Shown in pieces: positions 1 through 9,526 of a stretch of 64,000 nucleotides of DNA. The translations under genes were made by a program, and so were the position numbers. Below the pieces are notes generated by a model. That model ran no database searches, was not told the origin of the DNA, and saw nothing but the letters and a program-made list of their open reading frames with translations. This stretch comes from Bacteroidia bacterium (lineage in GTDB: Bacteria; Bacteroidota; Bacteroidia; M30B66): contig JAGYKL010000004.1 of the NCBI GenBank assembly GCA_018401705.1, positions 136,732 to 200,731 of the forward strand, written 5' to 3'. Within the stretch, counting starts at the first letter, position 1; the number at the start of each line of letters is the position of its first letter.

Positions 1-477
1 AAACGGCACGTAGTAGGAAGGATTATAATTCATTGCATAGGAGGGAGGGGAGGTGAAGTTTTCTGTCAATAAACCCCAGAACTGGTCTCTTTCGCCAAAA
101 TTAACAGGTCCATCCATGCCTTGCATCCCTCTTTCTAAACACCAGTTTTTACAGGCATCAAAGAGTTTAAAAGCAGCTTCTTTGTTGTTTATGCATTCAA
201 AGAAGCCCATTCCTCCGATTTTATATTTCCCAGATTTAGAAGTTTTTGGGTGAATAAAAGCTGCTACCCGACCTATGTCATTTCCACTAGAGTCGACTAA
301 TAACCATCTACTAACATCGCCACCTAATCGAAATAGTTTATTCTTTTTTGGGTCGAATACCTTCTCAACGTCTTGTCGAATGTGAGGAATATAATTAGAA
401 TCATCTTTATATATGAAAGATGGAAGGTTAAGAAATCTTTTGTGAGTATTTTTATCATTTACTGCAACGAGCTGCAT
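1..477 (-). CDS. GNAT-like N-acetyltransferase family protein, 3' part cut by window edge
   Basis: This reading frame is open from an ATG at 477 to the window edge, giving the first 159 residues (MQLVAVNDKNTHKRFLNLPS...). It contains the segments IGRVAAFIHPK, GGMGFFECINN and GMQGMDGPVNFGERDQFWGL, which I recognise from a widespread Bacteroidota protein family usually annotated as GNAT acetyltransferase. The substrate is unknown. The C-terminus lies outside the window, so length and catalytic features cannot be judged. The gene is divergent from the SDR gene at 515. A good promoter match (TTG, 17-base gap, TACTTTTG) lies at 497-524 and supports this start. The family call is from memory of the motif; the open frame and the promoter are seen directly. 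Confidence 0.68.
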   Translation of the reverse strand, partial: MQLVAVNDKNTHKRFLNLPSFIYKDDSNYIPHIRQDVEKVFDPKKNKLFRLGGDVSRWLLVDSSGNDIGRVAAFIHPKTSKSGKYKIGGMGFFECINNKEAAFKLFDACKNWCLERGMQGMDGPVNFGERDQFWGLLTENFTSPPSYAMNYNPSYYVPF

Positions 478-487
478 AAGCTTAGGC

Positions 488-495
488 TATTTTTG
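488..495 (+). promoter_or_regulatory. -7 promoter box (TATTTTTG) for the SDR gene
   Basis: TATTTTTG fits the Bacteroidota -7 consensus TAnnTTTG and lies 19 bases before the ATG at 515. No clear TTG -33 element was found at the usual distance. It faces the -7 box of the divergent GNAT-like gene with one base between them. Confidence 0.45.
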
Positions 496-496
496 C

Positions 497-524
497 CAAA
501 AGTAAAGGATTCGGATGAAGTCAA
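497..524 (-). promoter_or_regulatory. Bacteroidota-type promoter for the GNAT-like gene
   Basis: On the minus strand, TTG (522-524) is followed after 17 bases by TACTTTTG (497-504), matching the known Bacteroidota sigma-A consensus TTG-N17-23-TAnnTTTG. The start codon at 477 lies 19 bases beyond the -7 box. The -33 element lies inside the first codons of the divergent SDR gene. Confidence 0.6.
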
Positions 525-1327
525 CAGAAGTAGTTGTAATTACCGGAGCATCTTCGGGTATAGGTTTAGCATGTGTGAAGGCATTTTATTCTGCTGGATA
601 CACTATTGTTGCTGCATCTAGAAGTATTGATGTGCTTAAAAATATTGGTGAAGAATTAAACCCTGAGGGGAATAAATATGCTTCATTTAAGGCTGATGTT
701 TCTATTGAAGAAGACTGCAAGCACTTAATTGAATACGCAATTGAGCGTTTTGGTAGGATAGATGTACTTATAAATAATGCTGGAATAACTATGAGAGCTC
801 TTTTTGATGAAATAGACCTCAAAGTAATGAAGCAAATAATGGATGTGAATTTTTGGGGTGTTGTTTATTGTACACGTTACGCTATGCCTTATTTGCTTGA
901 ATCAAAAGGTATCATTGTAGGAATGTCATCAGTTGCAGGATATAAAGGTTTGCCTACACGAAGTGGATATTCAGCCAGTAAGTTTGCTCTTGAAGGATTT
1001 CTGGAATCTCTAAGGATAGAAAATCTAAAAAAGGGATTAAGTGTTCTTATTGCCAGACCCGGATTTGTGGCTACAAATATTAGAAACACAATGATGTCGG
1101 CGGATGGTACTCAGCAAGGAGTATCTCACAAAGATGAGGGAAGGTCAATGCTACCCGAAGACGTTGCATCAAATTTATTAACTGCTGTGCAAAAGCGTAA
1201 GCGTACAATGATTTTATCTAGCACTGCTATTTTGTCTTTTTGGCTTAATAAGTTTGTTCCAGGTTATCTAGATAAGCTGGTTTTTAAGCATGTTGCTTCC
1301 GAAAAAGATTCCCCGCTAAAAAAATAA
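515..1327 (+). CDS. SDR family NAD(P)-dependent oxidoreductase
   Basis: This is a classical short-chain dehydrogenase/reductase of 270 residues, a usual length for the family. The Rossmann cofactor motif TGASSGIG is at residues 10-17, NNAG at 87-90, and the catalytic set is Ser139, Tyr152 and Lys156 (GYSASK). Such enzymes are soluble and oxidise or reduce alcohols and ketones with NAD(P)H; the substrate cannot be read from sequence. The C-terminal stretch with LSFWLNKFVPGYLDKLV resembles SDRs that act on lipid-like substrates and may associate with the membrane, which is inference. The gene stands alone, divergent from the GNAT-like gene, with its own -7 box, and is followed by an intrinsic terminator at 1430-1464. 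Confidence 0.93.
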   Translation: MKSTEVVVITGASSGIGLACVKAFYSAGYTIVAASRSIDVLKNIGEELNPEGNKYASFKADVSIEEDCKHLIEYAIERFGRIDVLINNAGITMRALFDEIDLKVMKQIMDVNFWGVVYCTRYAMPYLLESKGIIVGMSSVAGYKGLPTRSGYSASKFALEGFLESLRIENLKKGLSVLIARPGFVATNIRNTMMSADGTQQGVSHKDEGRSMLPEDVASNLLTAVQKRKRTMILSSTAILSFWLNKFVPGYLDKLVFKHVASEKDSPLKK

Positions 1328-1746
1328 GTTAGATTCTATGTAACCATTTTTAGATGGTTGATGTATACTCCTCAGCATAGGAAATGATGCTTCATTATTT
1401 TCATGTTTATTGTGGTTTTATGTTGACGGGCAAAGGCAGATTTTTATCTGCCTTTGCTTTTTTATTTACATTAATTGGAAGTGATTTTTGATAGTTCCCT
1501 CTAAAATAAAAACCAATTAATTTTTCGCTCTTCGCAATAATCTTACATGTTTTTCTAATTGAGGAGATTTGGTAAATGTGCATAATATTCACACAATGAG
1601 TAAAATAGAGTGGTGTTGTGCTCATTAATCAGCATTGTTTCTTACCTGTGTAATGTTCTAAAGCAGTAAAGACAGCCCATTGATTTAGTCTGAACGTACT
1701 TTGTAAGCGTGTACGTGTATTCGTATTGCGGTTAAAAAAGGCGACG
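1328..1746. other. Intergenic region before the giant adhesin
   Basis: About 400 bases without a convincing gene. It contains the SDR terminator (1430-1464) and a small dyad AACCAT/ATGGTT near 1341-1358. A weak promoter candidate for the adhesin is TTG at 1680-1682 followed by TACTTTG at 1697-1703, one base shorter than the consensus -7 box. A 72-codon minus-strand frame at 1407-1625 looks accidental. Confidence 0.5.
1430..1464 (+). terminator. Rho-independent terminator after the SDR gene
   Basis: The 11-bp stem GCAAAGGCAGA / TCTGCCTTTGC (1430-1440 and 1447-1457) with a TTTTTA loop is followed directly by a run of T. The stem is perfect and the T-tract is on the plus strand, so it ends transcripts coming from the SDR gene about 100 bases upstream. 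Confidence 0.85.
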
Positions 1747-4700
1747 ATGAAATGGAGTAAACTTTTACTAATTATTTTTTTACCGGGACTAATGGTTCTC
1801 AGGGCTCAAAGTCCTGTTTTTACTGTTAACCCATCAGGAACTGCATCTGTTTGTGCAGGTAGTAGTATAACTGTTAATTCCTCAATGGCAAACGCTTTTG
1901 CAGGAACTAATTCATATGCTATTTCCACAATTCCATTTACTCCTTATCCTGTCTTAGGAGGGAATGCCGTAACTATGGCGGATGATCAAATAACTGGTCC
2001 ACTCGCTATTGGTTTCCAGTTCTGCTTCTTTGGGAATACATACACACAGTTTTATCTTGGATCAAACGGATGGATTGGCTTTACGCCTGGTCAAACTATT
2101 GCGTTTACAGCTAATTCAATACCTAATCCGGGTATTTTTGTTCCTCGAAATTGTATCATGGGCCCTTGGATGGACTTTAATCCAGGTGTTGGAACAGGTT
2201 CTCCTTATATAAGGTATCAAACTCAAGGAATTGCACCATACAGAAGATTGGTTGTGCAATGGACAAGTTGCCCTCTTTATCAATGCACAGCTTCAAATGC
2301 AACATTTCAAATAGTTATCTATGAAAGTACCAATATCATAGATAACTACATAACTAATAAACCAACTTGTTCTGTTTGGGCAGGTGGCACAGCTACTCAA
2401 GGTTTACATAATATGGCAGGAACAATTGCCGTTGCCGTTCCTGGTAGAAATGCTTCAGTTTGGACAGCTAATAATGATGGAAAAAGATTCACCCCAGATG
2501 GACCTCCCAATTACACACTTAATTGGACCTCGAATGGCTTCCCGATAGGAACTGGTAATTCAGTTACTACAACTATAAATGGCCCCGGACTGACTCGGAT
2601 TATAGCGAGAGCAAACTTTCAATGTAGTAACCTTATATTATACGATACCTTAGATGTTTCTATAGGAGGTGGCGCTGATGCAAGTTTTTCTGTACCACCA
2701 ATTGTATGTGCCGGACAACCGGCAAGTTTTGTTTATACGGGGGGCGTTGCCGGAACCGGTAACTGGACTTTTACTGGAGGAACGCCTGCAAGTGTTGCAG
2801 GACTTGGAACACAATCTGCAACATGGAATACTCCAGGAACATATAATGTTAGTTTAACTGTTACACCAAGTTCCGGTTTGTGTGCTCCCGGCTCTTTAAC
2901 TCAAACTGTGAATGTTGTAGCTCCTCCTAATTCGGCATTTAATCTTCCTGCTTCTGTTTGCATGGGTAATACAGCTGCTGTAAGTTTTGCAGGATCCGCA
3001 CCTCCCGGCTCATTATATAGTTGGAATTTTGGTTCAGGAGCAACACCAGCAACAGCTTCATCGGTAGGACCTCACAATGTTTCTTGGTCAACTACGGGAA
3101 CTAAAACTGTTACACTAACTCTTACAACAGGAGCTTGTTCTTCAACCACAACACATACAATTGACGTAAGTAATGCGCCTACATCAAGCTTCGCTGTGAA
3201 CCCAAGTTCTGTATGTGTAGGAAATGCAAGCACAATAACATATACAGGTACTGCTGCTCCTGGAGCAACATATGCATGGAATTTTGGAATAGGTGCAAGT
3301 CCTGCAACAGCAACCAGTGCTGGACCTCATTCAGTAACCTGGTCAAGTTCTGGATCAAAAAACATTAGTCTAACAGTTACGGCAGGAGGCTGCAGTTCTC
3401 CTGTTACCACCCAAGCTGTTAATGTTAATGCTATACCAACAGCAAGTTTCGTTTTGCCATCAAGTGTTTGTGTTGGTGCGAATGCCAGTATATCATATAA
3501 TGGTTCTGCGCCTGCACCTCCTGCTGCAACCTATAGTTGGAATATAGGTGGTGGAAGTCCTGCTCCAGGAAATGTTCAAGGTCCATTTGGAGTTAGCTGG
3601 GGAACAACAGGGTCAAAAACGGTGTCTCTTACAGTTTCTCAAAATGGCTGTACATCAGCTCCTGTAAATCAAAATATTACTGTTAATGCTTTGCCAACAA
3701 TAAGTATAACTTCGGCAAATCCCAATGTTTGTGTTGGAGATAATGTTAGTTATTCTATTGTTGGAGGGCCACTTGGAGGTGGAACAACCTATAATTGGAA
3801 TTTTGGAGCTGGAGCAAGTCCAGCAACTTCTACTTTGGCTACACCACCGGCGGTTTCCTATTCAACAGCCGGAACAAAAACAGCTACCCTTACAGTGATC
3901 AGCGGTGGCTGTTCCTCAGCTCCTGCAACAGTGAATATTTCTGTAGTAAATCCACCGCCAGCGGTTATTTCGGCTCCAGCAACAGCTTGCCTTGGTTCTT
4001 CAGTTACAATTTCTGCAACTGGTCCTTTTACTGGAGGAACAACTTTTAACTGGAATTTTGGATCAGGAACTGTAATTTCAGGTTCTGGTGCAGGACCTTA
4101 TCAGGTTTCATGGGCGAGTGCCGGAAATCAAACAGTTAGTTTAACTGTTAATTCAGGTGCGTGTTCAGCATCAACAAGTGTAATTATTGATGTTAGATCT
4201 GGGCCAACCGCTAGTTTTAATGCACCATCACCTGTATGTCAGGGTAACTCGTCAATTATAACTTATACGGGTACCGGTGTTTCAACAGATACCTATAATT
4301 GGAATTTTGGAGCAGGTGCAACACCTGCAACAGCAACAGGTATGGGTCCTCATTCTGTTTCATGGAGTACTTCAGGAAATAAAACCATTGCATTAAACAT
4401 GGTGAGTGGCGGATGTACTTTGCCTCAAGTATCTCAGACATTAGTAGTTAATGCTGCGCCTAATGCATCATTTACAGCTCCTTCTCCAGTTTGTTCTGGA
4501 AGCTCCAATGCTGTAACATTTACAGGAACTCCGGCTGTAGGAGCTTCATATTCTTGGAACTTTGGTTCTGGCGCTACTCCTTCCACAGCAACAGGTCTTG
4601 GTCCACATGCTGTTGTTTGGGCTAATTCAGGTAACTCAACTGTAACATTAACAATGACTAATGGAGGCTGCTCTTCGGTGGTGACACAAAATGTTACAGT

Positions 4701-5451
4701 TAGCTCAGGTGCCCCGGCGGTTATTAATGCACCTTCAATTGCTGGTAATGGCGTTGCGGTTTCTATTGGTCTCTCAGGCCCTGCTCAAGTTGGTGCTTCA
4801 TATAACTGGAACTTTGGAGCAAATGCTAGTCCCGCCACAGCAAGTGGTGCAGGACCTCACTCAGTTACATATTCCTCAACTGGTGCATCTAATATAACTC
4901 TTAATACTTCACTTAACGGCTGCACAAATACAGCTACCGCATCTATTGCTATTGTAAATGCTGCAACTTCAACATTTACAGCCAGCACAACTATATGCAC
5001 AGGAGCTAATGCAAATGTTACATATTCTGGAAATGCATCACCTGCAGCCAATTATACTTGGAATTTCAATGGTGGCACGGCATCCCCCGGCACGGGTCAA
5101 GGACCTCATACCGTTAGTTGGACAACTCCAGGAGTTAAAACAATTACCCTAACTGTAAGTGAGGGTGGATTTACATCAGCTCAAAGCTCTATAAATGTTA
5201 CCGTAAATCAAACACCTACTTCAACGTTTACAATTCCTGCTAACGGATGCTTGGGCTCGCCAATAACTGCAACATACACTGGAAATGCTAACCCAGGAGC
5301 CTTGTATATCTGGAATTTTGGTTCAGGTTCTACACCAGCCTCTAAGAAGCGACTCAGGACCTCACTCAATCACCTATTCAAACGCCGGAGCAAAAACGGT
5401 TACTCTTCAAGTTATGCAAAGTGGATGCACTTCGCCAACTACAAGCAATAA
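1747..5451 (+). CDS. Giant PKD-repeat T9SS adhesin, N-terminal part (frame broken near 5343)
   Basis: N-terminal half of a very large exported protein. The ATG at 1747 opens a signal peptide (KWSKLLLIIFLPGLMVLRAQS); an in-frame TTG at 1726 is a less likely start. After a unique region of about 290 residues come roughly eleven PKD-like repeats of about 80 residues. Each has a C-G near its start, a YSWNFG core, a GPHSVSW segment and a GGCSS turn. The frame ends at 5451 after out-of-frame residues from about 5344. The next repeat continues in the +1 frame, so this and the following entry are one gene. Removing one base near 5344 joins them at TPASRSDSGPHS, which has the same spacing as TPATASSVGPH in other repeats. 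The corrected protein would be 2592 residues. The likely role is surface adhesion or gliding, inferred from the domain type. Confidence 0.85.
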   Translation: MKWSKLLLIIFLPGLMVLRAQSPVFTVNPSGTASVCAGSSITVNSSMANAFAGTNSYAISTIPFTPYPVLGGNAVTMADDQITGPLAIGFQFCFFGNTYTQFYLGSNGWIGFTPGQTIAFTANSIPNPGIFVPRNCIMGPWMDFNPGVGTGSPYIRYQTQGIAPYRRLVVQWTSCPLYQCTASNATFQIVIYESTNIIDNYITNKPTCSVWAGGTATQGLHNMAGTIAVAVPGRNASVWTANNDGKRFTPDGPPNYTLNWTSNGFPIGTGNSVTTTINGPGLTRIIARANFQCSNLILYDTLDVSIGGGADASFSVPPIVCAGQPASFVYTGGVAGTGNWTFTGGTPASVAGLGTQSATWNTPGTYNVSLTVTPSSGLCAPGSLTQTVNVVAPPNSAFNLPASVCMGNTAAVSFAGSAPPGSLYSWNFGSGATPATASSVGPHNVSWSTTGTKTVTLTLTTGACSSTTTHTIDVSNAPTSSFAVNPSSVCVGNASTITYTGTAAPGATYAWNFGIGASPATATSAGPHSVTWSSSGSKNISLTVTAGGCSSPVTTQAVNVNAIPTASFVLPSSVCVGANASISYNGSAPAPPAATYSWNIGGGSPAPGNVQGPFGVSWGTTGSKTVSLTVSQNGCTSAPVNQNITVNALPTISITSANPNVCVGDNVSYSIVGGPLGGGTTYNWNFGAGASPATSTLATPPAVSYSTAGTKTATLTVISGGCSSAPATVNISVVNPPPAVISAPATACLGSSVTISATGPFTGGTTFNWNFGSGTVISGSGAGPYQVSWASAGNQTVSLTVNSGACSASTSVIIDVRSGPTASFNAPSPVCQGNSSIITYTGTGVSTDTYNWNFGAGATPATATGMGPHSVSWSTSGNKTIALNMVSGGCTLPQVSQTLVVNAAPNASFTAPSPVCSGSSNAVTFTGTPAVGASYSWNFGSGATPSTATGLGPHAVVWANSGNSTVTLTMTNGGCSSVVTQNVTVSSGAPAVINAPSIAGNGVAVSIGLSGPAQVGASYNWNFGANASPATASGAGPHSVTYSSTGASNITLNTSLNGCTNTATASIAIVNAATSTFTASTTICTGANANVTYSGNASPAANYTWNFNGGTASPGTGQGPHTVSWTTPGVKTITLTVSEGGFTSAQSSINVTVNQTPTSTFTIPANGCLGSPITATYTGNANPGALYIWNFGSGSTPASKKRLRTSLNHLFKRRSKNGYSSSYAKWMHFANYKQ

Positions 5452-8400
5452 CAGTAATATTATTGCAGCTCCAACGGCTGATTTTACCTTACCATCAACA
5501 GTATGTGTAAGTGAAAATGCTTCAATTTCTCTTGTCGGCTCTGCTCAAACAGGAGTGACTTATAGTTGGAATTTTGGTGCAAATGCTACACCTGTTACTG
5601 CTACAGGAGCTGGTCCGCATAGTGTATATTGGTTGGTACAAGGAAGTAAGACAATTAGTCTCACGGCTTCATCCGGCGCATGCGCCGCGACACCTATAAC
5701 ACATGCTATTTCGGTACTCGCACCGCCAAGTTCATCGTTTACGCTAAATACTCCGGTTTGTGAGGGTGAATTAATCACAGCAACCTATACAGGAAGTGCA
5801 GGTGTTGGCGCTAATTTTACATGGGATTACCCTTCGGGAACCCTTGTTTCAGGCTCAGCTGCTGGTCCAATCGAGATTCAATTTCCTGCCGCAGGCAATT
5901 ATTCAATAGACCTAACAGTTGAAGAAAATGGTTGTAATTCGACCGTATCGACACAGAATCTTAGTCTTGAAGCACCTCCGGTATTTACGATATCTTCTCC
6001 TGCTTTTGCTGGTGAGAATGCCCCTGTTTCTGTTACATATTCTGGCGATATGCCTGCCGGAGCAACGTATACTTGGAATTTTGATGGAGGAACAGTAGTT
6101 TCTGGCTCAGGTTCAGGTCCTTATCAAGTTTCTTGGGCTGCTGCCGGAGTTTATTTAATTAGCTGTTCTGTTACCAATGGAGTTTGTCCTCCTGTGTCAG
6201 CTAGCACTTCAACAGAGGTCATTGCCAATGCTATTGCAACATTTACGGCTGATTCGCCTGTGTGTGAATTTCAAACTTCAAACATTGTATTTACTGGAGT
6301 AACTCAGCCTGGAGCCACTTACACCTGGGATTTTGATGGAGGAACTATTCTTAGCGGCAGTGGTGCAGGGCCTTATGAAATAAACTGGAATACACCGGGT
6401 ACAAAAAATATTAGCCTAGTAGTAACTCAGATGGGGATTCCATCGCCTGCAATGACGCAACAAGTGGTGGTTAATCAAATTCCAACTGCACTATTTGTTC
6501 CTCCCGCATCTATTTGTTCTGGTCAGGAAGGTACTTTCATTTATACAGGAAATGCATCTACAGGAGCTATTTATACATGGGATTTTGGATCAGGAACACT
6601 AACCAACTCAATGGCTGGAAGTACCTATGATGTAAGTTTCCCGAGCTCAGGATCAGAAAACATCAGTTTAACAGTTACAGAGAATGGCTGTGTGTCAGCA
6701 CCTCAGACTGCTGCAGTGTTTGTTCAATCACCACCAGATGCAAGTTTTACCGCTACAACATCCGCCTGTCAGGGCGAAACAATAAATGTAGTTTACACGG
6801 GCTCTGCTGATGCAACAGCCTCATTTAATTGGGATTTTGATGGTGGAAATATTATTAGTGGCTCAGGCCAAGGTCCTTTTGAAATTGAATATCCAATTGC
6901 CGGAATTCAAAATGTTAGCCTTGAAACTTCTTATGGTGGTTGTACTTCAGCCCTTGAAGTCAATCAAGTGAATATTAACCCAATTCCAAGCGCAACTTTT
7001 GCTTTGAGTGGAAATACTTGTGCCGGCGACACCGTTACGATTGCATATACAGGTAATGGAGGTTCGGGAACAACCTTTGTTTGGGATTTTGAGGCATTAA
7101 TTTATTACGATGGTATTGATGCTGGTCCATATCAGGCTGTTTTTCCTGGTTATGGAACCTTTCCAGTTGGCTTATACGTTTCAGAAAATGGATGTACCTC
7201 AGAAGTTGAGGTAGTGAGCTACACTTTTGAACCAGCTCCAACGGCTTCATTTACACTAACTGATACCATTTTTGCCGGACAAGATGCCCTTGCCGATTTT
7301 ACCGGAATTGCTCCTGCGGGAACGATAACTACCTGGGATTATCCTTCTGCAACTTTCGTTTCAGGAAGTCCCGAAGATGAACTTATTCTTAATTACCCCA
7401 CAGCGGGAACATTTGATGTAACCCTTGAAATGAGTCTTGGAGGCTGCGCCGACGGACCAATTACCGAGCAGATTGTGGTATTGCCGATGCCTGGTTCAGA
7501 GTTCTCTGTTTCACAGGATACCATTTGTGCTCAAACAGCATTATTTGTTACTTATGATGGCATTGGTACATCACAAGCTCAGTATAACTGGGATTTTGAT
7601 GGAGCTAACATTGTTTCTGGTTCTGGAGCCGGTCCTTATCAATTAGAATGGGCTACTGAAGGTGTAAAAACTATTTCACTTACAGTAAGTGTAAATGGAA
7701 TCACAACTCCTGCTACAGAACTTTGGGTAGATGTAATTGCTGTTCCTCAAGCCGACTTTACTATTGCCGATGCCTTATGTGCAGGTGATACACTTGAAGC
7801 TGTTTACAGCTCTGTAACTACCTTAAATGCTCAGTTTAGCTGGGATAGTGACAATGCCGATTTTGAAGATGTGAATGATCCGGCAAACCCATATTTCAGC
7901 TGGAATACACCTGGAGATAAAATTATAGTATTAAGTATAGCAGATGCTATGTGCATTTCTACGCCAGTAATGCATACTGTAACCGTTCATGAAATTCCTG
8001 AGGCAATTTTTGAGTTGCCCGACTTTGCATGTCGTTTCTCAGAAGCAGATGTGGTTTATACTGGAAATGCTAGTCAAACAGCTTCTTTTGATTGGAATTT
8101 TGGCACAGCAGAAATCATGAATGGCTCAGCTGGAGGACCAATAAGCCTGCTCTGGAATGAGCCCGGAAGCCAGGAAGTAACTCTGGAAGTTTCTGAGAAT
8201 GGTTGCAGTTCAGCCCTATATTCAGAAACCATTTTTGTGAGAGAATTGCCAGTAGCAGATGCGGGTGATGATATGATGCTTTGCTCAGAAGATACAATTA
8301 GGCTTCAGGCTTTAAATCTTGCAGGATATTCATTTAAGTGGTTGCCTGCAGCTGGATTAAGTTCAGATACTGTTTCGAATCCTGATTTAAGTTTAAGCGG

Positions 8401-9526
8401 AATCCACAATTACATTGAGGAATTCGTGTATGCACTTGAAGTAAATGATTCGTATTGTATCAATTCTGATACAATGATTGTTTCATTGGCACCTAAGCCA
8501 AGAGCTTCATTTGTTGTTCCTGAAGATCAATGTTTTGAAGGTAATTCTTTTGATTTTGTAAATGATGGAGCTTACACCGATGACGCAACATTTAACTGGA
8601 ATTTAGGTCCGCATGCATATACTCATTCACCTAATGAACAGCATCAAATGGATGTAGAATTCGATACTGAAGGTTCTCAGGTTGTAAGTTTGGTAATTAG
8701 TCAATACGGTTGTGTGAGTGAACCATTTATCGATTCGGTAAATGTTAATCCGCACCCAGTGGCCACTTTCGACATTGACGGAATAAAAGGATGTGTTCCT
8801 TTAGAAAGTGCTTTCATGCCTATTCCTCAAGGTAATGGTGCAAACTACTCGTACAGCTGGAATTTCGGCGATGGAGAAAGTTCAAATGCAAATTCTCCAA
8901 TTCATACTTATATGGAAAGTGGTTATATGACAGTTTCTATGGTTGTGAGCAATGAGTTTGGTTGCAGCTATGAAAATGTTCAAACCAGCGCTGTTCAGGT
9001 GCTTGAGCAGCCAATTGCAGGCTTTACCACTCAGCCTGAGACAATATTTATTGGTGCTGATGAAATGGAATTGATATCACTGGCTGAGAATGCACAATTT
9101 AGCTACTACGTTATTGAAGGTGATACAATTTTGGGCTTCACAAGCACTTATTCATTTACTGAAGAAGGAGTTTATGAGATTACGCAAGTAGTTATAAATG
9201 CTGCTGGATGTTCAGATGAAATTACCCATTCAGTTGTGGTTGAATACGGCACAGAATATTATGTTCCAACAGCTTTCACTCCAAATAACGACGGAAATAA
9301 CGAACAGTTCTTGGTAGTAGGCAGTGAGGTCAAAAAGTTCAGTCTGCGCATTTTCGACCGTTGGGGCTCAGAGATTTTCTTCAGCGATGATATTAATGTA
9401 GGTTGGGATGGTAAAACACCCGATGATGAACCTATGCCAGAAGGTGTTTACGTTTACCGTTTAGAAATGCGCAGTAACACTAATAGAGACATCGTAAAGA
9501 GTGGGCAAGTAACGCTCTTAAGGTGA
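5285..9526 (+). CDS. Giant PKD-repeat T9SS adhesin, C-terminal part with CHU_C domain
   Basis: Continuation of the adhesin in the +1 frame. The first residues from the ATG at 5285 to about 5341 are out of frame and not part of the native protein. About fifteen further PKD-like repeats follow; many carry a WDFDGG..SGSG..GPY variant in place of the WNFG..PATATG..GPH form of the first half. The last 90 or so residues form the gliding-motility-associated C-terminal (CHU_C) domain: PTAFTPNNDGNNEQF, LRIFDRWG, WDGK and EGVYVYRLE. This domain is known to direct export through the type IX secretion system. The TGA stop lies inside the first unit of a 7-bp repeat array. If the shift is real, this half lacks a signal peptide and would not be exported. 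Confidence 0.85.
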   Translation: MLTQEPCISGILVQVLHQPLRSDSGPHSITYSNAGAKTVTLQVMQSGCTSPTTSNNSNIIAAPTADFTLPSTVCVSENASISLVGSAQTGVTYSWNFGANATPVTATGAGPHSVYWLVQGSKTISLTASSGACAATPITHAISVLAPPSSSFTLNTPVCEGELITATYTGSAGVGANFTWDYPSGTLVSGSAAGPIEIQFPAAGNYSIDLTVEENGCNSTVSTQNLSLEAPPVFTISSPAFAGENAPVSVTYSGDMPAGATYTWNFDGGTVVSGSGSGPYQVSWAAAGVYLISCSVTNGVCPPVSASTSTEVIANAIATFTADSPVCEFQTSNIVFTGVTQPGATYTWDFDGGTILSGSGAGPYEINWNTPGTKNISLVVTQMGIPSPAMTQQVVVNQIPTALFVPPASICSGQEGTFIYTGNASTGAIYTWDFGSGTLTNSMAGSTYDVSFPSSGSENISLTVTENGCVSAPQTAAVFVQSPPDASFTATTSACQGETINVVYTGSADATASFNWDFDGGNIISGSGQGPFEIEYPIAGIQNVSLETSYGGCTSALEVNQVNINPIPSATFALSGNTCAGDTVTIAYTGNGGSGTTFVWDFEALIYYDGIDAGPYQAVFPGYGTFPVGLYVSENGCTSEVEVVSYTFEPAPTASFTLTDTIFAGQDALADFTGIAPAGTITTWDYPSATFVSGSPEDELILNYPTAGTFDVTLEMSLGGCADGPITEQIVVLPMPGSEFSVSQDTICAQTALFVTYDGIGTSQAQYNWDFDGANIVSGSGAGPYQLEWATEGVKTISLTVSVNGITTPATELWVDVIAVPQADFTIADALCAGDTLEAVYSSVTTLNAQFSWDSDNADFEDVNDPANPYFSWNTPGDKIIVLSIADAMCISTPVMHTVTVHEIPEAIFELPDFACRFSEADVVYTGNASQTASFDWNFGTAEIMNGSAGGPISLLWNEPGSQEVTLEVSENGCSSALYSETIFVRELPVADAGDDMMLCSEDTIRLQALNLAGYSFKWLPAAGLSSDTVSNPDLSLSGIHNYIEEFVYALEVNDSYCINSDTMIVSLAPKPRASFVVPEDQCFEGNSFDFVNDGAYTDDATFNWNLGPHAYTHSPNEQHQMDVEFDTEGSQVVSLVISQYGCVSEPFIDSVNVNPHPVATFDIDGIKGCVPLESAFMPIPQGNGANYSYSWNFGDGESSNANSPIHTYMESGYMTVSMVVSNEFGCSYENVQTSAVQVLEQPIAGFTTQPETIFIGADEMELISLAENAQFSYYVIEGDTILGFTSTYSFTEEGVYEITQVVINAAGCSDEITHSVVVEYGTEYYVPTAFTPNNDGNNEQFLVVGSEVKKFSLRIFDRWGSEIFFSDDINVGWDGKTPDDEPMPEGVYVYRLEMRSNTNRDIVKSGQVTLLR

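Noticed and set aside
1407..1625. 72-codon minus-strand frame in the gap before the adhesin
   Set aside because: It spans a strong terminator hairpin, has no recognisable motif, and composition unlike neighbouring genes.
5285..5344. ATG at 5285 as a true start of a second adhesin
   Set aside because: The first twenty codons are out-of-frame text of the repeat, with no signal peptide. The real frame enters at about 5345.
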